A stretch of DNA of 64,000 nucleotides from Ruminococcus sp. FC2018 (GCF_000621805.1 NZ_JHXH01000009.1:1-64000), one strand, 5' to 3'. Shown: positions 1 to 8,730, counted from the stretch's first letter. Made by a program: numbers and translations. Notes: generated from the letters alone by a model not told the origin.

Positions 1-195
1 AACTGTCTTGATAATGCCTGTGCAGAAAACTTCTTCGGATTACTCAAGACAGAATTGCTGTATTTACAAGAATTCACATCAATAGAACACTTCATATCCG
101 AGCTTCACGCTTACATAGAGTGGTACAACACAAAGCGCATCAAGCTTAAGCTTGATGGTATGTCACCTGTTGAATACAGGCTCAATGCCGCATAA
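1..195 (+). CDS. IS3-family transposase OrfB, C-terminal part (partial)
   Basis: Frame 1 is open from the window edge to TAA at 193-195, giving 64 residues of the DDE integrase core. Visible marks are the [10 protein letters not shown] block, whose first Glu is the third catalytic acid of the DDE triad, and the C-terminal [11 protein letters not shown] and MSPVEYR motifs shared by IS3/IS150 transposases. The protein cuts and joins element ends during transposition. Only the last part of the roughly 280-residue protein is present, so it cannot be said whether the full gene is intact or made by frameshifting from orfA. Confidence 0.85.
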   Translation, partial: NCLDNACAENFFGLLKTELLYLQEFTSIEHFISELHAYIEWYNTKRIKLKLDGMSPVEYRLNAA

Positions 196-198
196 CAA

Positions 199-240
199 AA
201 GCGACCAAGATCTCTCTTAGTCGCTTTGCATATTTTTTCT
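199..240 (+). terminator. intrinsic terminator inside the IS element
   Basis: The stem AAGCGACCAAGA / TCTTAGTCGCTT has a four-base loop and one G-T pair. It is followed by a T-rich run at 231-240 and lies just after the transposase stop. Confidence 0.8.
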
Positions 241-308
241 TTAAAAAGTTTGTCTAACTTTTTGGGGTCAGTTCAATGATCGGCGGTCTGTTTTTTTGTG
301 TTTTACTC

Positions 309-337
309 TTGATTTTTGTACAAATTTAGTGTATGAT
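309..337 (+). promoter_or_regulatory. probable sigma-A promoter of the MATE-fusion gene
   Basis: TTGATT at 309-314, a 17-base spacer, then TATGAT at 332-337. It lies about 30 bases upstream of the chosen ATG, and outside the IS terminal repeat. Confidence 0.5.
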
Positions 338-367
338 TATATTAGTATTGTATACACGAGGTGCAAA

Positions 368-2116
368 ATGATAAAAAGGATCTTCAGACAGATGCTGCTT
401 ACACAGATACTATCGTCTATGACGGTAATGCTGTGTATGCTTATAGACAGCATTATGATAGGACGTTTTCTGGGCGTTGAGTCCATGACTGCTTATGGTC
501 TTGCGACGCCTGTGCTGCTTGTATTTGCGGCGATAGGCAGTATGCTTTCTGCCGGAGTACAGGTCATGAGCGGCAAAACTATGGGAAGCGGAGACAAAAA
601 AGGAACGGACGCTTGCTTTACCATTTCTGTTATACTGGTGGCGGCAGTCTCGGTGGTAGGTCTTATAGCTGTGCTTGGGTTCACCGATCCCATATGTCAA
701 CTTCTGGGTGCTGCCAAGAACGGAACGGACAGTGAGGTATACCGCCTTACAAAGGATTATCTCAAAGGCTTTATAATCGGTGCACCTGCTTTCCTTTCGG
801 CTCAGGTCATGGTGCCTTATATGCAGATATCCGGAAGCAGGATACGTCTTGTTGTGGCGGTCGCTGCAATGACTGTGGGAGATATTATATTTGATGCTCT
901 GAATGTATTTGTATTCAAACAGGGCACCTTTGGCATGGGACTTGCTTCCAGTCTGAGCTACTATATCGCATTTGTTATAGGCGTGGCTTATTTCTTCAAG
1001 AAAAGCTGTATTTTCAGATTCAGGATCAAGCTTGTCAAGGCAAGGCTTTGCGCAAGGCTTCTGAAGGACGGAGTTCCCACTCTTATCAATCAGGTCAGCC
1101 TGGTGCTGCTCACATTCGTGCTCAACAGGCTGCTGCTGAGCATTGAGGGAGAGATCGCCGTTGCGGCATACTCGGTCATAACCACCGCAGGAAACATCTG
1201 CTATGCTTTCAGCTCGGGTATTGCCTCGGTTGCGCTTATGCTTTCCTCCATATTCTACAGCGACGAGGACACCACCTCTTTGCACACACTGGTAAAGATC
1301 ATGATAAGATATGCTGTTATGATCTGCGCTGTGGTGACGGTCATATCCCTTGTGGCGGCAACGCCTATGGTTACCTTGTTCCTTACGGACAAGAGCGCAA
1401 AGGGCATGGCTGTGGTAGGATTCAGACTTTTTGTCCTTTCTCTCGTTCCGTGTGCAATAAATACATCGCTGAAGAACTATTACCAGGGCATTGACAAAGT
1501 ACATCTGACAAGGACAATATCCGTACTTCAGAATTTTGCTCTTCCTGCGCTGAGTTCATATCTTCTCAGCCTTGCTTTCGGCATAAACGGCGTATGGCTG
1601 GGATTTTTGAGCGGTGAAACTCTGACGCTGCTGTTTATCGGCATTGTGGTATTCATAAAAAAGGGCAAGGGGGTAAACGTAAGGAATTTTGCACTTCTGC
1701 CCGATGATTACGGTGTAAAGGAAGAGGACTGCTTTGAGATGTCGGTAAGGACATCTTCGGAGGTAGTCGTTGCATCGGAAAAGGCTTTTGATTTTTGCAG
1801 GGAGCACGGCAGGTCTTCAAAGTTCTGCTCAATGATCGCTCTTTGTATCGAAGAAATGGCAAACAACATTGTGGAATACGGTTTCGACAAGCAGGACACC
1901 ACGCACAGCATTGACATCAGGGTGATGCTCAAGCCGGACGAATCCGTAATACGTATAAGGGACAACTGCAAGAACTTTGACCCTGTGGATTACCTTGAGC
2001 TTCACAAGGGCGACGATAAGCTTGCCCACATCGGTATCAGAATGATAATGGGAATGGTCAAGGATGCAAACTATGTAAATTCCCTCGGGCTTAATAACCT
2101 TACGCTGAAAATATGA
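368..2116 (+). CDS. MATE-family efflux transporter fused to a C-terminal HATPase domain
   Basis: The ATG at 368 is preferred over an upstream in-frame ATG at 296 because GAGG lies a few bases before it and transmembrane coding starts at once. The protein is 582 residues. Roughly residues 1-440 form a polytopic MATE/NorM-like body (IDSIMIGRFLGV near the start, about 12 hydrophobic segments), a family that exports cationic compounds using Na+ or H+ gradients. About residues 455-582 are soluble and resemble an RsbW/anti-sigma type HATPase: an N-box-like EEMANNIVEYGF, then IRIRDNCKNFDP and HIGIRMI as G-box-like motifs. Ordinary MATE proteins are about 450 residues, so the tail is an addition. It might sense ATP or bind a regulatory partner, which is inference. 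The gene is monocistronic and ends convergently with the ABC permease gene. Confidence 0.85.
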   Translation: MIKRIFRQMLLTQILSSMTVMLCMLIDSIMIGRFLGVESMTAYGLATPVLLVFAAIGSMLSAGVQVMSGKTMGSGDKKGTDACFTISVILVAAVSVVGLIAVLGFTDPICQLLGAAKNGTDSEVYRLTKDYLKGFIIGAPAFLSAQVMVPYMQISGSRIRLVVAVAAMTVGDIIFDALNVFVFKQGTFGMGLASSLSYYIAFVIGVAYFFKKSCIFRFRIKLVKARLCARLLKDGVPTLINQVSLVLLTFVLNRLLLSIEGEIAVAAYSVITTAGNICYAFSSGIASVALMLSSIFYSDEDTTSLHTLVKIMIRYAVMICAVVTVISLVAATPMVTLFLTDKSAKGMAVVGFRLFVLSLVPCAINTSLKNYYQGIDKVHLTRTISVLQNFALPALSSYLLSLAFGINGVWLGFLSGETLTLLFIGIVVFIKKGKGVNVRNFALLPDDYGVKEEDCFEMSVRTSSEVVVASEKAFDFCREHGRSSKFCSMIALCIEEMANNIVEYGFDKQDTTHSIDIRVMLKPDESVIRIRDNCKNFDPVDYLELHKGDDKLAHIGIRMIMGMVKDANYVNSLGLNNLTLKI

Positions 2117-2153
2117 TGACGGGGCGATGCCCTTTACAGAATATGCATACAAA

Positions 2154-2193
2154 AGGACCTGTGCACAGCAATGTGCGGCAGGTCCTGTTTTTT
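2154..2193 (+). terminator. intrinsic terminator after the MATE fusion
   Basis: Stem AGGACCTG (2154-2161) pairs with CAGGTCCT (2179-2186), followed by seven T. It runs up to the stop of the convergent permease gene. Confidence 0.8.
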
Positions 2194-4612
2194 ATTCCGA
2201 AACGAGCTCTCTTGTTTCGACTTTCTTTATTTTCCTTGACGCAATAAGGGCAAACACGAAGAATCCCAGTATAAGCAGTGCCATTGGTATCAGGATGTCC
2301 AGCACGCCCGTCTCAAGTTCAAGATAGCAAAGACCTATCACTCGCAGCAGCATTTCCATCATCTTTTGTGTAAACAGCTGTGAAAGTGCAACGCCTATCA
2401 GCGAGCCAAGCAGCGCAACGAACGAGAACCTCAGTGCAAACGACAGCCTCAGCTTTGCCGATGTAAATCCAATCGCCTTGTAAATGCCTATGTCACGGCG
2501 TTCAAGCACAAAAGCCTTCGTGCAAAGCAGCACCACAGCGATAAGCATAAACACGCCAGAGAAGCTGTAAATAATTGCTTTGAGCAGATTTATCTCGCTT
2601 TCGTACATATCCTTGCCTTCGTTTTCAATGTCCCAATAGCTGCACGAGCCTTTCTTTTCACCCTTGTCGTTGACCAGAGCCTTGTCGATCTCTTCAGCTA
2701 TCTGTTTTCCCTTTGATTCGTCCTTGATAACAAATCCCTCGTAGTTTATCTTAAACGAAGGGCTGAGCGTTTCAAATGCTTCGTAAGGTATTGCAAACAC
2801 CATGCCTGCGTCGTTCGTCGACTGGTATATGCCAGATACGATACATTCAAGCTCGCCCTTTCTGCCTGCAACGCTGACCTTGTCGCCTATTTTCCAGCCG
2901 AACTCTTCGCTGACCAGCTGGGTAATAAGGATCTCATTTTGCTGTCTGGGTCTTCTGCCCTTGAAGATCCCTCCGATGTACTCCGGGTACTTGTATGCAC
3001 GGCAGAAAAGCTTATATCCGTTGATAGAGCAGTAGCTGCTGTTGACTGCATATTTCTTTTCTATCGTTGTGTATTTCTCGATTATCTCCACAGCCCTCTT
3101 TTCAGCCTCGTCAATGGTAAGAAGATCCTCGCCTGCGTTGTTGACGTTCATATCCAGCTGCGTCACTTCCATGCCCATCATTTCAAGAGCGTTGCGAGAG
3201 GTGACAAGTCCTGCGATAAGGTTTATCGACACCATAAAGTACATAAGCAGCGCCGAGATTATCAGCATACTTATGTAGCGCCTTTTGGCTGAGGTGAACT
3301 GCCGTATGCCAAGCGTCAGCGAAAGCAGCTTCCTGCTCAGCCCCATTTTAAGTCTGCTGTCAAAGTACACATCGTCCTTTTGTCCCGTGATAGCCTGTAT
3401 AGGCGAGATCTTTGTGACCTTGTGGGTCTTTATCGCCATGACCAGCAGCGATATCCCGATAAGTGTGATTATTACCAGTATTGCCTTCAAAACGCTGACC
3501 TTTATGCTGACCGGAGTTCCCACGATCTCAACGAACTCGTCTGCGATCACACCCGAAAGGAAGAACGCACCCACAAGACCGATGATAACACCTATTATCA
3601 TAGCAAGTATATACTGTATCTGCATTATAAGCCTTATCTTGTGCGTGGTAAAGCCCTGCGATTTGAGTATGCCAAGCTTTTTGCGGTCTATCTCTATCTC
3701 ACTTGAAATGCTGTGTCCCATAATGACCAGTGCCACCACGAACAGCATAACGATAAATGTCAGCACTATCTTTGAAAGCACGTTAGGTGCCAGCGCAGAG
3801 TAGTTGACCGACTGCGCCTTTGTAAGAGTGCCGCTTGACAGGTCGCCAAGCTTGGTTGCCAGATTTACATCTCTCTGAAACTGTGCATCGCTGCCCTTGT
3901 AGCTGTCTGACTTGAACAGATTGAAAACCTTGACCTCGATACCGTTCTGCACAGCCTCATCATTTTTGTATGCAGGATCAGCCTTTGTTTTTGCAGATAT
4001 TTCAGACAGCTTATCAAAATCCTCGTCTGATATGAACACCTGCTTCCAGCCTATCTGTGAAGAACCGTTCTGTGACTCCTGAACGAAGCCCTTTATCTTG
4101 AACTCGTACTTTACGTAATAAAAGCAGGTCTCAAGCGTATCGCCTACCTTGCATTTGAGCTTTTCCCTGCACCCCAGAGGCAGATATACCTCGCCTTTTT
4201 CAAGCGCAGGAATGTTATCCTCCAAGCCTGAAACATCAGAATTTATAAGTCTGATCCCGTCATGCAGCTTCATATAAAAGTAGCTGTTGCCGTCATTGTA
4301 GTTTCCGACTTTGTTGGATACGCCGTCGTTGTGCCAGTTATCCAGCGCATCGTATACATCCAGCTTTTTTACTATGCCAAGGCTGCGCACATTGTTTTCA
4401 AGCTCAGGCGTGTAATAGTTGTTATATACAAAGCATACATCGGTCGGGTCGCCAAGATCTTTAAACGATTGTTCAAGCACCCTGTCCATACTGTCGATGA
4501 AGTTGAATATGGACAGGGATGACGCAACGATTATCGCCGACAGCAGAATGACCGCTATAAATGCGCCTTTGCGCCTTTTGATGTTAGCCTTTACAAGTGT
4601 GAATATCTCCAT
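2192..4612 (-). CDS. ABC transporter permease with two FtsX/MacB-type domains
   Basis: The product has 806 residues. There is an N-terminal membrane helix (about 15-37) and a large extracellular part (about 40-280). A three-helix FtsX block follows (about 285-410), then a second extracellular part (about 470-660) and a second FtsX block (about 670-795). This is the architecture of permeases paired with MacB/LolD-like ATPases, such as those acting on peptides, antimicrobials or envelope lipids. It starts 9 bases downstream of the ATPase stop, so the two form one operon under the adjacent two-component genes. A role in antimicrobial-peptide or envelope-stress response is inferred from context. 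The substrate cannot be read from the sequence. Confidence 0.88.
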   Translation of the reverse strand: MEIFTLVKANIKRRKGAFIAVILLSAIIVASSLSIFNFIDSMDRVLEQSFKDLGDPTDVCFVYNNYYTPELENNVRSLGIVKKLDVYDALDNWHNDGVSNKVGNYNDGNSYFYMKLHDGIRLINSDVSGLEDNIPALEKGEVYLPLGCREKLKCKVGDTLETCFYYVKYEFKIKGFVQESQNGSSQIGWKQVFISDEDFDKLSEISAKTKADPAYKNDEAVQNGIEVKVFNLFKSDSYKGSDAQFQRDVNLATKLGDLSSGTLTKAQSVNYSALAPNVLSKIVLTFIVMLFVVALVIMGHSISSEIEIDRKKLGILKSQGFTTHKIRLIMQIQYILAMIIGVIIGLVGAFFLSGVIADEFVEIVGTPVSIKVSVLKAILVIITLIGISLLVMAIKTHKVTKISPIQAITGQKDDVYFDSRLKMGLSRKLLSLTLGIRQFTSAKRRYISMLIISALLMYFMVSINLIAGLVTSRNALEMMGMEVTQLDMNVNNAGEDLLTIDEAEKRAVEIIEKYTTIEKKYAVNSSYCSINGYKLFCRAYKYPEYIGGIFKGRRPRQQNEILITQLVSEEFGWKIGDKVSVAGRKGELECIVSGIYQSTNDAGMVFAIPYEAFETLSPSFKINYEGFVIKDESKGKQIAEEIDKALVNDKGEKKGSCSYWDIENEGKDMYESEINLLKAIIYSFSGVFMLIAVVLLCTKAFVLERRDIGIYKAIGFTSAKLRLSFALRFSFVALLGSLIGVALSQLFTQKMMEMLLRVIGLCYLELETGVLDILIPMALLILGFFVFALIASRKIKKVETRELVSE

Positions 4613-4621
4613 GCTCTCACC

Positions 4622-5383
4622 TCACCATTCAAGGGAAGTGAGCCATGCATTTATTTGTGTCTCACGGCTTTTTATATCCTCAGGGGAGTAAGGCGGCAGG
4701 TCAAGATCCCCCAGTATTTTTCCGTCGCTGAGGTATAGTATTCTGTCTGCTCTTGCCGCTGCACGCACGTCGTGGGTCACCATAAGTATGCTTTGCCCTT
4801 GCTTATTCAGCTCGGTCAGAAGGTCAAGCACGTCCCGGGTGTTTTTCCTGTTCAGGGCACCTGTGGGCTCGTCGGCAAAGATAAGCTTTGGCTTGTTGAC
4901 TACCGCCCTTGCGATGGCGCATCTTTGCTGTTCACCGCCGGAGACCTGGGAGGGAAGGTGAGTTTTGATGTGAGAAATGCTCATCTTTTCAAGAAGCTCA
5001 TCAACTCTTTTGTCTGTTTCTTTGGCGGAGACGGACTTATTAAGGTAGCCTGTAACGGCGATGTTTTCAAAAATAGTCAGATTGCTCACAAGGTGCATCT
5101 GCTGGAAAACAAATCCGAAATCGGTGTGGCGGAGCCGGGCAAGCTTGTTTTCCTTCAGCCCGGTAATGTCTGTGCCGTTATAGATGACGCTGCCGCTGGT
5201 GGCTGAGTCCATTCCGCTGAGGGCGTAAAGAAGTGTGGATTTGCCAGAGCCGGACGCTCCCATTATAACCGTGAAATCTCCCTCGTAAAGCTCCAGATCA
5301 ACGTTGGAGATTATGTGCAGCTGTCCTCCGTTATGTGCAAAGCTTTTACAAAGGTCTTTTGTTTTAAGTATGATATTTTTCAT
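4622..5383 (-). CDS. ABC transporter ATP-binding protein (MacB/LolD-like)
   Basis: The product is a 253-residue cytoplasmic ATPase. Walker A GASGSGKS is at about 42-49, signature VSGGEQQR at about 147-154, and Walker B LIFADEP at about 167-173, followed by the MVTHD switch histidine. It energises the FtsX-type permease encoded 9 bases downstream. The start has a good ribosome site (GGGGAGG). A 75-base gap separates it from the kinase gene and holds a direct repeat that may be the regulator's operator, so this pair can probably be induced separately from the regulator genes. Confidence 0.92.
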   Translation of the reverse strand: MKNIILKTKDLCKSFAHNGGQLHIISNVDLELYEGDFTVIMGASGSGKSTLLYALSGMDSATSGSVIYNGTDITGLKENKLARLRHTDFGFVFQQMHLVSNLTIFENIAVTGYLNKSVSAKETDKRVDELLEKMSISHIKTHLPSQVSGGEQQRCAIARAVVNKPKLIFADEPTGALNRKNTRDVLDLLTELNKQGQSILMVTHDVRAAARADRILYLSDGKILGDLDLPPYSPEDIKSRETQINAWLTSLEW

Positions 5384-5446
5384 TTTCTGTTCCTCCCCTG
5401 CATCTTCCCGTGGAATCTGCTTTAACTAAAAGATACAGCAAAAGAT

Positions 5447-5464
5447 ATTAAGAAATCCTTAAGA
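5447..5464 (-). promoter_or_regulatory. candidate response-regulator operator upstream of the ABC genes
   Basis: On the minus strand TCTTAAG-GATT-TCTTAAT is a direct repeat with an 11-base period. It overlaps the kinase stop codon and lies about 65 bases upstream of the ATPase start. Direct hexamer or heptamer repeats one helical turn apart are the usual site form for OmpR-family regulators. The match to this particular regulator is inferred from position only. Confidence 0.45.
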
Positions 5465-6610
5465 TGTCTCAGATGCCGATATTTCTTTCACAGTCACCGT
5501 GACCTCAAGCCCTGAGCCTGTATTTCTCAGCGACAGCAGGGCGTTCATCTTGCGGCACAAATAGCTGCATATGTACAGTCCCAGTCCGCTTCCCGGCTCA
5601 CCCCGGCAGTTATGCCCACGGTAAAACTTATCGGTGACAAAAGCCATATCTTCGTCGGGGATGCCGCCGCCATGGTCGGTAAAGCGCACCGCAAGCGTTC
5701 CGCTGTCTCGTTCAAGCGCAACGTCAATTTCGGTTTTGGCATATTTGCGTGCGTTGGTGATTATGTTTTCAAACACCTGTTTTAACCTGTCAGGGTCAAC
5801 GTCCGAAACAAATGGCTTGTCGGGTGCTGCACAGTGTATCTCGTCTCCGCCGGGGTCAAGCTCTGTGACTGTCTGTAAAAGCAACTCACAGATATCCGTT
5901 TCAACCGGCTTTATATCCAGTTTTTCCAGGTCGGAGAGTGAGTGGATGAAAAGGTCGTTGGTAAGCTTTGACACCTCGTCACACTTTCGCATTATTACCT
6001 CAAGGTATTTGCGCCGCTTTTCCGGGGAGGTATCAAGGTGCGCTTCAAGACCTTCGCAATAGGCTCTTATGGAGGCAACAGGGGTCTTTATGTCATGGGA
6101 GAGGGTGGCGATGACGGTCTTGTTGTTTTCCACCGCTTGTTTTTCTCCTGCACGGGCGGCACTTATCTCACGGCGCATACTGTCAAACGCCCAGGTGAAT
6201 TTGCCGAAATAGTTTTTTCTCTCGTATTCAAGCGGAATGTCAAAGTTGCCTGCTGCAAGCTGTGAGGCATACTTCTCCAACTTTGAAAACGGGCGCAGAA
6301 CAGCAAAATAGGTATAGGCGGCATTCATAAAGATAAAGCCTGCACAGATAAGGCATATCCATGCTATGCTGTTATCTCTGCGGTCATCAACATCAAGCTT
6401 GCGCAGCTGTTCATCCAGCTCGTCAAGCCTTTGAGATGCCAGCTGTGCATCGCCCCGGGACACAAGGGTCTTTATCTCGCTGACAGACACCAGCTGTTCT
6501 GTCAGCATCTCGTTAAGGTTATCTTTTGAGCCGGAAATATAGAAAATTGCGCCGGCTGCTGCCACAAGTACAGAGAAGATAAGGGCTTGTATAAACAGTT
6601 TACTTTTCAT
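5459..6610 (-). CDS. sensor histidine kinase of an OmpR-type two-component system
   Basis: The product has 383 residues. Helix 1 spans about 5-26, an extracellular loop of about 55 residues follows, and helix 2 spans about 83-105. After a HAMP region comes the H-box with phospho-acceptor His at about 172 (TLSHDIKTPV). The ATPase domain has an N-box (ENIITNARKYAKTE), G1 (DHGGGIPDED) and G2 (GSGLGLYI). It phosphorylates the regulator encoded just upstream, whose stop overlaps this start by 11 bases, so translation is coupled. The extracellular loop is longer than in BceS-type intramembrane sensors, so a direct ligand-sensing mode is possible. Confidence 0.93.
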   Translation of the reverse strand: MKSKLFIQALIFSVLVAAAGAIFYISGSKDNLNEMLTEQLVSVSEIKTLVSRGDAQLASQRLDELDEQLRKLDVDDRRDNSIAWICLICAGFIFMNAAYTYFAVLRPFSKLEKYASQLAAGNFDIPLEYERKNYFGKFTWAFDSMRREISAARAGEKQAVENNKTVIATLSHDIKTPVASIRAYCEGLEAHLDTSPEKRRKYLEVIMRKCDEVSKLTNDLFIHSLSDLEKLDIKPVETDICELLLQTVTELDPGGDEIHCAAPDKPFVSDVDPDRLKQVFENIITNARKYAKTEIDVALERDSGTLAVRFTDHGGGIPDEDMAFVTDKFYRGHNCRGEPGSGLGLYICSYLCRKMNALLSLRNTGSGLEVTVTVKEISASETS

Positions 6611-7295
6611 CGTTTGCCTCCAGAATGTATCCTACTCCCCACACGGTCTTTATGTAAACAGGTGAGGCGGGGTCCTGTTCAAGCTTTTCACGCAGCCAGC
6701 GGATATGCACCGTAAGGGTGGACGGCTCCACCATTGAAAATGCACCCCAGACCTCGTTTATCAGCTTGTTTTTGGATATTGCTTCGTTTTTATGCTCGCA
6801 AAGATACGCCAGCAGGTCAAATTCCCTCAACGACAGGTTCACAGGCTTATTATCACGGGTGACGGTGCGTGAGGTGATATTTACGGTAATGTCTCCGAAG
6901 GTCACGGTCTTTTCCTTGTCCATGCTGCCGTAGGTGCGCCGCATAAGGGCATTGATTCGGGACAGAAGCTCTTTCATGGAATAGGGCTTTGGCAGATAGT
7001 CGTCACCGCCGATGTCAAAGCCGGTTATCCTGTCGGTCTCGCTGGTGCGTGCACTGGCAAAGATGACAGGTGTGCCGGACACCTCACGAAGCTGTCGGCA
7101 GACCTCAAAGCCCGAGCTGTCGGGCAGGTTAATATCAAGAAGGATAAGGTCAAAGCTGGTTCGGGACAGGGCATCAAAGCCTTCTGCACTGCTTTGGGCA
7201 CAGCTCACCTCAAAGCCCTTGCTTTCCAGCATATCCGTGATTATCATGGAAAGGTCGCTGTCATCGTCTATGATAAGTATTTTTCTGTTTTGCAA
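6600..7295 (-). CDS. OmpR/PhoB-family response regulator
   Basis: The product has about 231 residues, with an N-terminal receiver domain (acidic pocket IIDDD, phospho-acceptor Asp at about 54 in LLDINLP, Lys in LPKPYS) and a C-terminal winged helix (VWGAFSMVEPSTLTVHIR). No ATG fits. A TTG at 7295 is chosen because GGGGTGA lies five bases before it. A GTG at 7304 is the alternative and adds three residues. It is the first gene of the regulator-kinase-ATPase-permease operon and probably activates the ABC genes. Confidence 0.9.
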   Translation of the reverse strand: MQNRKILIIDDDSDLSMIITDMLESKGFEVSCAQSSAEGFDALSRTSFDLILLDINLPDSSGFEVCRQLREVSGTPVIFASARTSETDRITGFDIGGDDYLPKPYSMKELLSRINALMRRTYGSMDKEKTVTFGDITVNITSRTVTRDNKPVNLSLREFDLLAYLCEHKNEAISKNKLINEVWGAFSMVEPSTLTVHIRWLREKLEQDPASPVYIKTVWGVGYILEANDEK

Positions 7296-7325
7296 AGTGC
7301 TCACCCCACTATGATTTCTTATAAC

Positions 7326-7354
7326 ATAGTACCACAAAATACCTTCAAAATCAA
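7326..7354 (-). promoter_or_regulatory. possible promoter of the two-component/ABC operon
   Basis: On the minus strand TTGATT (7349-7354), a 17-base spacer, then TACTAT (7326-7331). It overlaps the tail of the terminator of the gene upstream. Confidence 0.4.
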
Positions 7355-7389
7355 CAGCAAAAGACCTGCACCGAAAAAAGTGCAGGTCT
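7350..7389 (-). terminator. intrinsic terminator after the lipoprotein gene
   Basis: The 10-bp perfect stem AGACCTGCAC / GTGCAGGTCT has a T-rich loop and is followed on the minus strand by TTTT. It separates the lipoprotein gene from the two-component operon. Confidence 0.8.
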
Positions 7390-7414
7390 GTATCATAATA
7401 TGGATATGCGGCGG

Positions 7415-8518
7415 TCATTCGCAGATAGCCGGTCCGACGGATAAACTCATGGCTTTTGTGTAGCAGTCTATTGTCTTGGCTGCATACTCGTCCTCAACGG
7501 TCTTGTCGACATCACCCTTTGAATAAAGCATGACTGCTTTGCCGTTTACAATGGCATAAAGGGTATTCTGACCGTAGTCGTACATTTTTTCTTCCTTTTT
7601 TACATTGGCATCGGGGGATATCTTTGCGGCATATGTCAAGCCTGATCTTACGGCAGAGACCTCCGCCAAAACCTCGTTTGGTACTGCGCCACGGGAATAA
7701 ATGAGCTCAAGTATCCTGTCTTCAAATTTCCCGGTGGATCTTGAATCGTACGTCCTTGAAAAGTCAAAGTGGTAGACTTTGCCTGCGGTATCTACGCAGG
7801 TACCGGATATATTCTGTCCCCAGGCAAAGTTTGAACGTACGGTCATAAAAGCTATGGGCTTGTGTGGTATTACCGCCTTTGAGGGGGAGGGATCGGGTTG
7901 CGCCTGCTTTGTGGTTACTGTTCTGACAAGGTTGCTTTCGGTTTTTACACCGTCCTGAGTGAGGGCTTTGATGGCGCCGTCTGTGTCTGAGTCGGCAACA
8001 AAATAAAGAGTTGAGTTGGGTGTGGTGAAAATATACACCGAATCTCCGCCTTCCTCCCGGGGATTATGTATGAGTATCCCTTCGCTGAGTGTGTACCGGG
8101 CACCATAGGCGTTCTCCATGGTCAGAATGGGGTTGGCACCGCCTGTGATCTGCTGTTTCCCTTTGAGGACGATCTCTCCCTGCTTCAGCACGCTGCATAT
8201 GGCTTCAAAAAGCTCATGCCTGATGTCATCGTTGGTTATTTGTCCTTCATAGTATTTTCTGATCCCTGTGCTGCGGTCATATTCTTCTGCTTTGGAATAA
8301 TAGGTATAGTCGGAGAACCTGGTTTTTGCAAAGTCCTGGGCTTCAGTGGTGGCAGGGGTAAGCTTATCTATCACGCTGCTGTCGGGATCTATTTGGCTGT
8401 CTATTTTCTGTGATGCCACAGGGATATTTGATTCTGTGCCGCTCTTTGAACTGTCGGCGCAGCCTGCCATTGAAAGAACCAAGGCTGCTGCAAGTATATA
8501 AGTTGTAAATTTTTTCAT
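7415..8518 (-). CDS. lipoprotein of unknown function
   Basis: The ATG at 8518 is preceded by AAAGGAG; an upstream in-frame start at 8575 lacks a ribosome site. The product has 367 residues with a lipoprotein signal (hydrophobic run, then lipobox SMAGC, Cys about 22), so it should sit on the outer face of the membrane. The rest is soluble, with no motif I recognise. A Ser/Thr-rich stretch follows the lipid anchor and a second part begins near residue 200. It is monocistronic, and the downstream terminator separates it from the two-component operon. No function is proposed. Confidence 0.85.
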   Translation of the reverse strand: MKKFTTYILAAALVLSMAGCADSSKSGTESNIPVASQKIDSQIDPDSSVIDKLTPATTEAQDFAKTRFSDYTYYSKAEEYDRSTGIRKYYEGQITNDDIRHELFEAICSVLKQGEIVLKGKQQITGGANPILTMENAYGARYTLSEGILIHNPREEGGDSVYIFTTPNSTLYFVADSDTDGAIKALTQDGVKTESNLVRTVTTKQAQPDPSPSKAVIPHKPIAFMTVRSNFAWGQNISGTCVDTAGKVYHFDFSRTYDSRSTGKFEDRILELIYSRGAVPNEVLAEVSAVRSGLTYAAKISPDANVKKEEKMYDYGQNTLYAIVNGKAVMLYSKGDVDKTVEDEYAAKTIDCYTKAMSLSVGPAICE

Positions 8519-8614
8519 GTTTTTATTCTCCTTTCGGTGTGCGTCTGATACATATACGTATAGACAGAGGAACATTTATGGGGATAAGTTGCACAAATTT
8601 CGGAGGATAATGTT

Positions 8615-8671
8615 GTGAACAATCACGATCCAAAAGATCAGCTCTATGGAGGGCTGATTTTTTGTGCATAA
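8615..8671 (+). other. possible 18-codon ORF ending in a hairpin
   Basis: A GTG at 8615 lies 9 bases after CGGAGG and opens 18 codons, ending DQLYGGLIFCA. The last third of the ORF contains the hairpin ATCAGC...GCTGAT followed by six T (about 8637-8663), which looks like a terminator. It may be a leader peptide, a small gene or chance. Confidence 0.22.
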
Positions 8672-8730
8672 AAATCGGCGTAAATGATAAATACACAGGT
8701 ACCGATGTGATATTGTGAGCTGTGTTTTTG

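Larger units (their letters stand above)
1..275 (+). mobile_element. 3' end of an IS3-family insertion sequence
   Basis: The window opens inside the element. The end of an orfB-type transposase reading frame is followed by a hairpin terminator and then by a terminal repeat (about 249-275, ending GGGGTCAGTTCA). Read outward in reverse this begins TGAACTGACCCC, typical of IS3/IS150-type ends. The left end lies outside the window, so intactness and target duplication cannot be judged. Confidence 0.8.

Noticed and set aside
410-1504. 364-codon minus-strand frame opposite the MATE gene
   Set aside because: Its translation is rich in His, Arg, Tyr and Ser without domains, while the plus frame is a clear MATE protein. 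It is a shadow.
3285-3803. Plus-strand hydrophobic frame opposite the ABC permease
   Set aside because: It is antisense of membrane helices and has no ribosome site. The minus frame is a clear FtsX-type permease.
2192-7304. Whether the two-component/ABC module is a vancomycin- or bacitracin-specific system
   Set aside because: The kinase has a loop of about 55 residues, unlike BceS, and no VanH/A/X-type genes are near. Only a general envelope-stress role can be supported.
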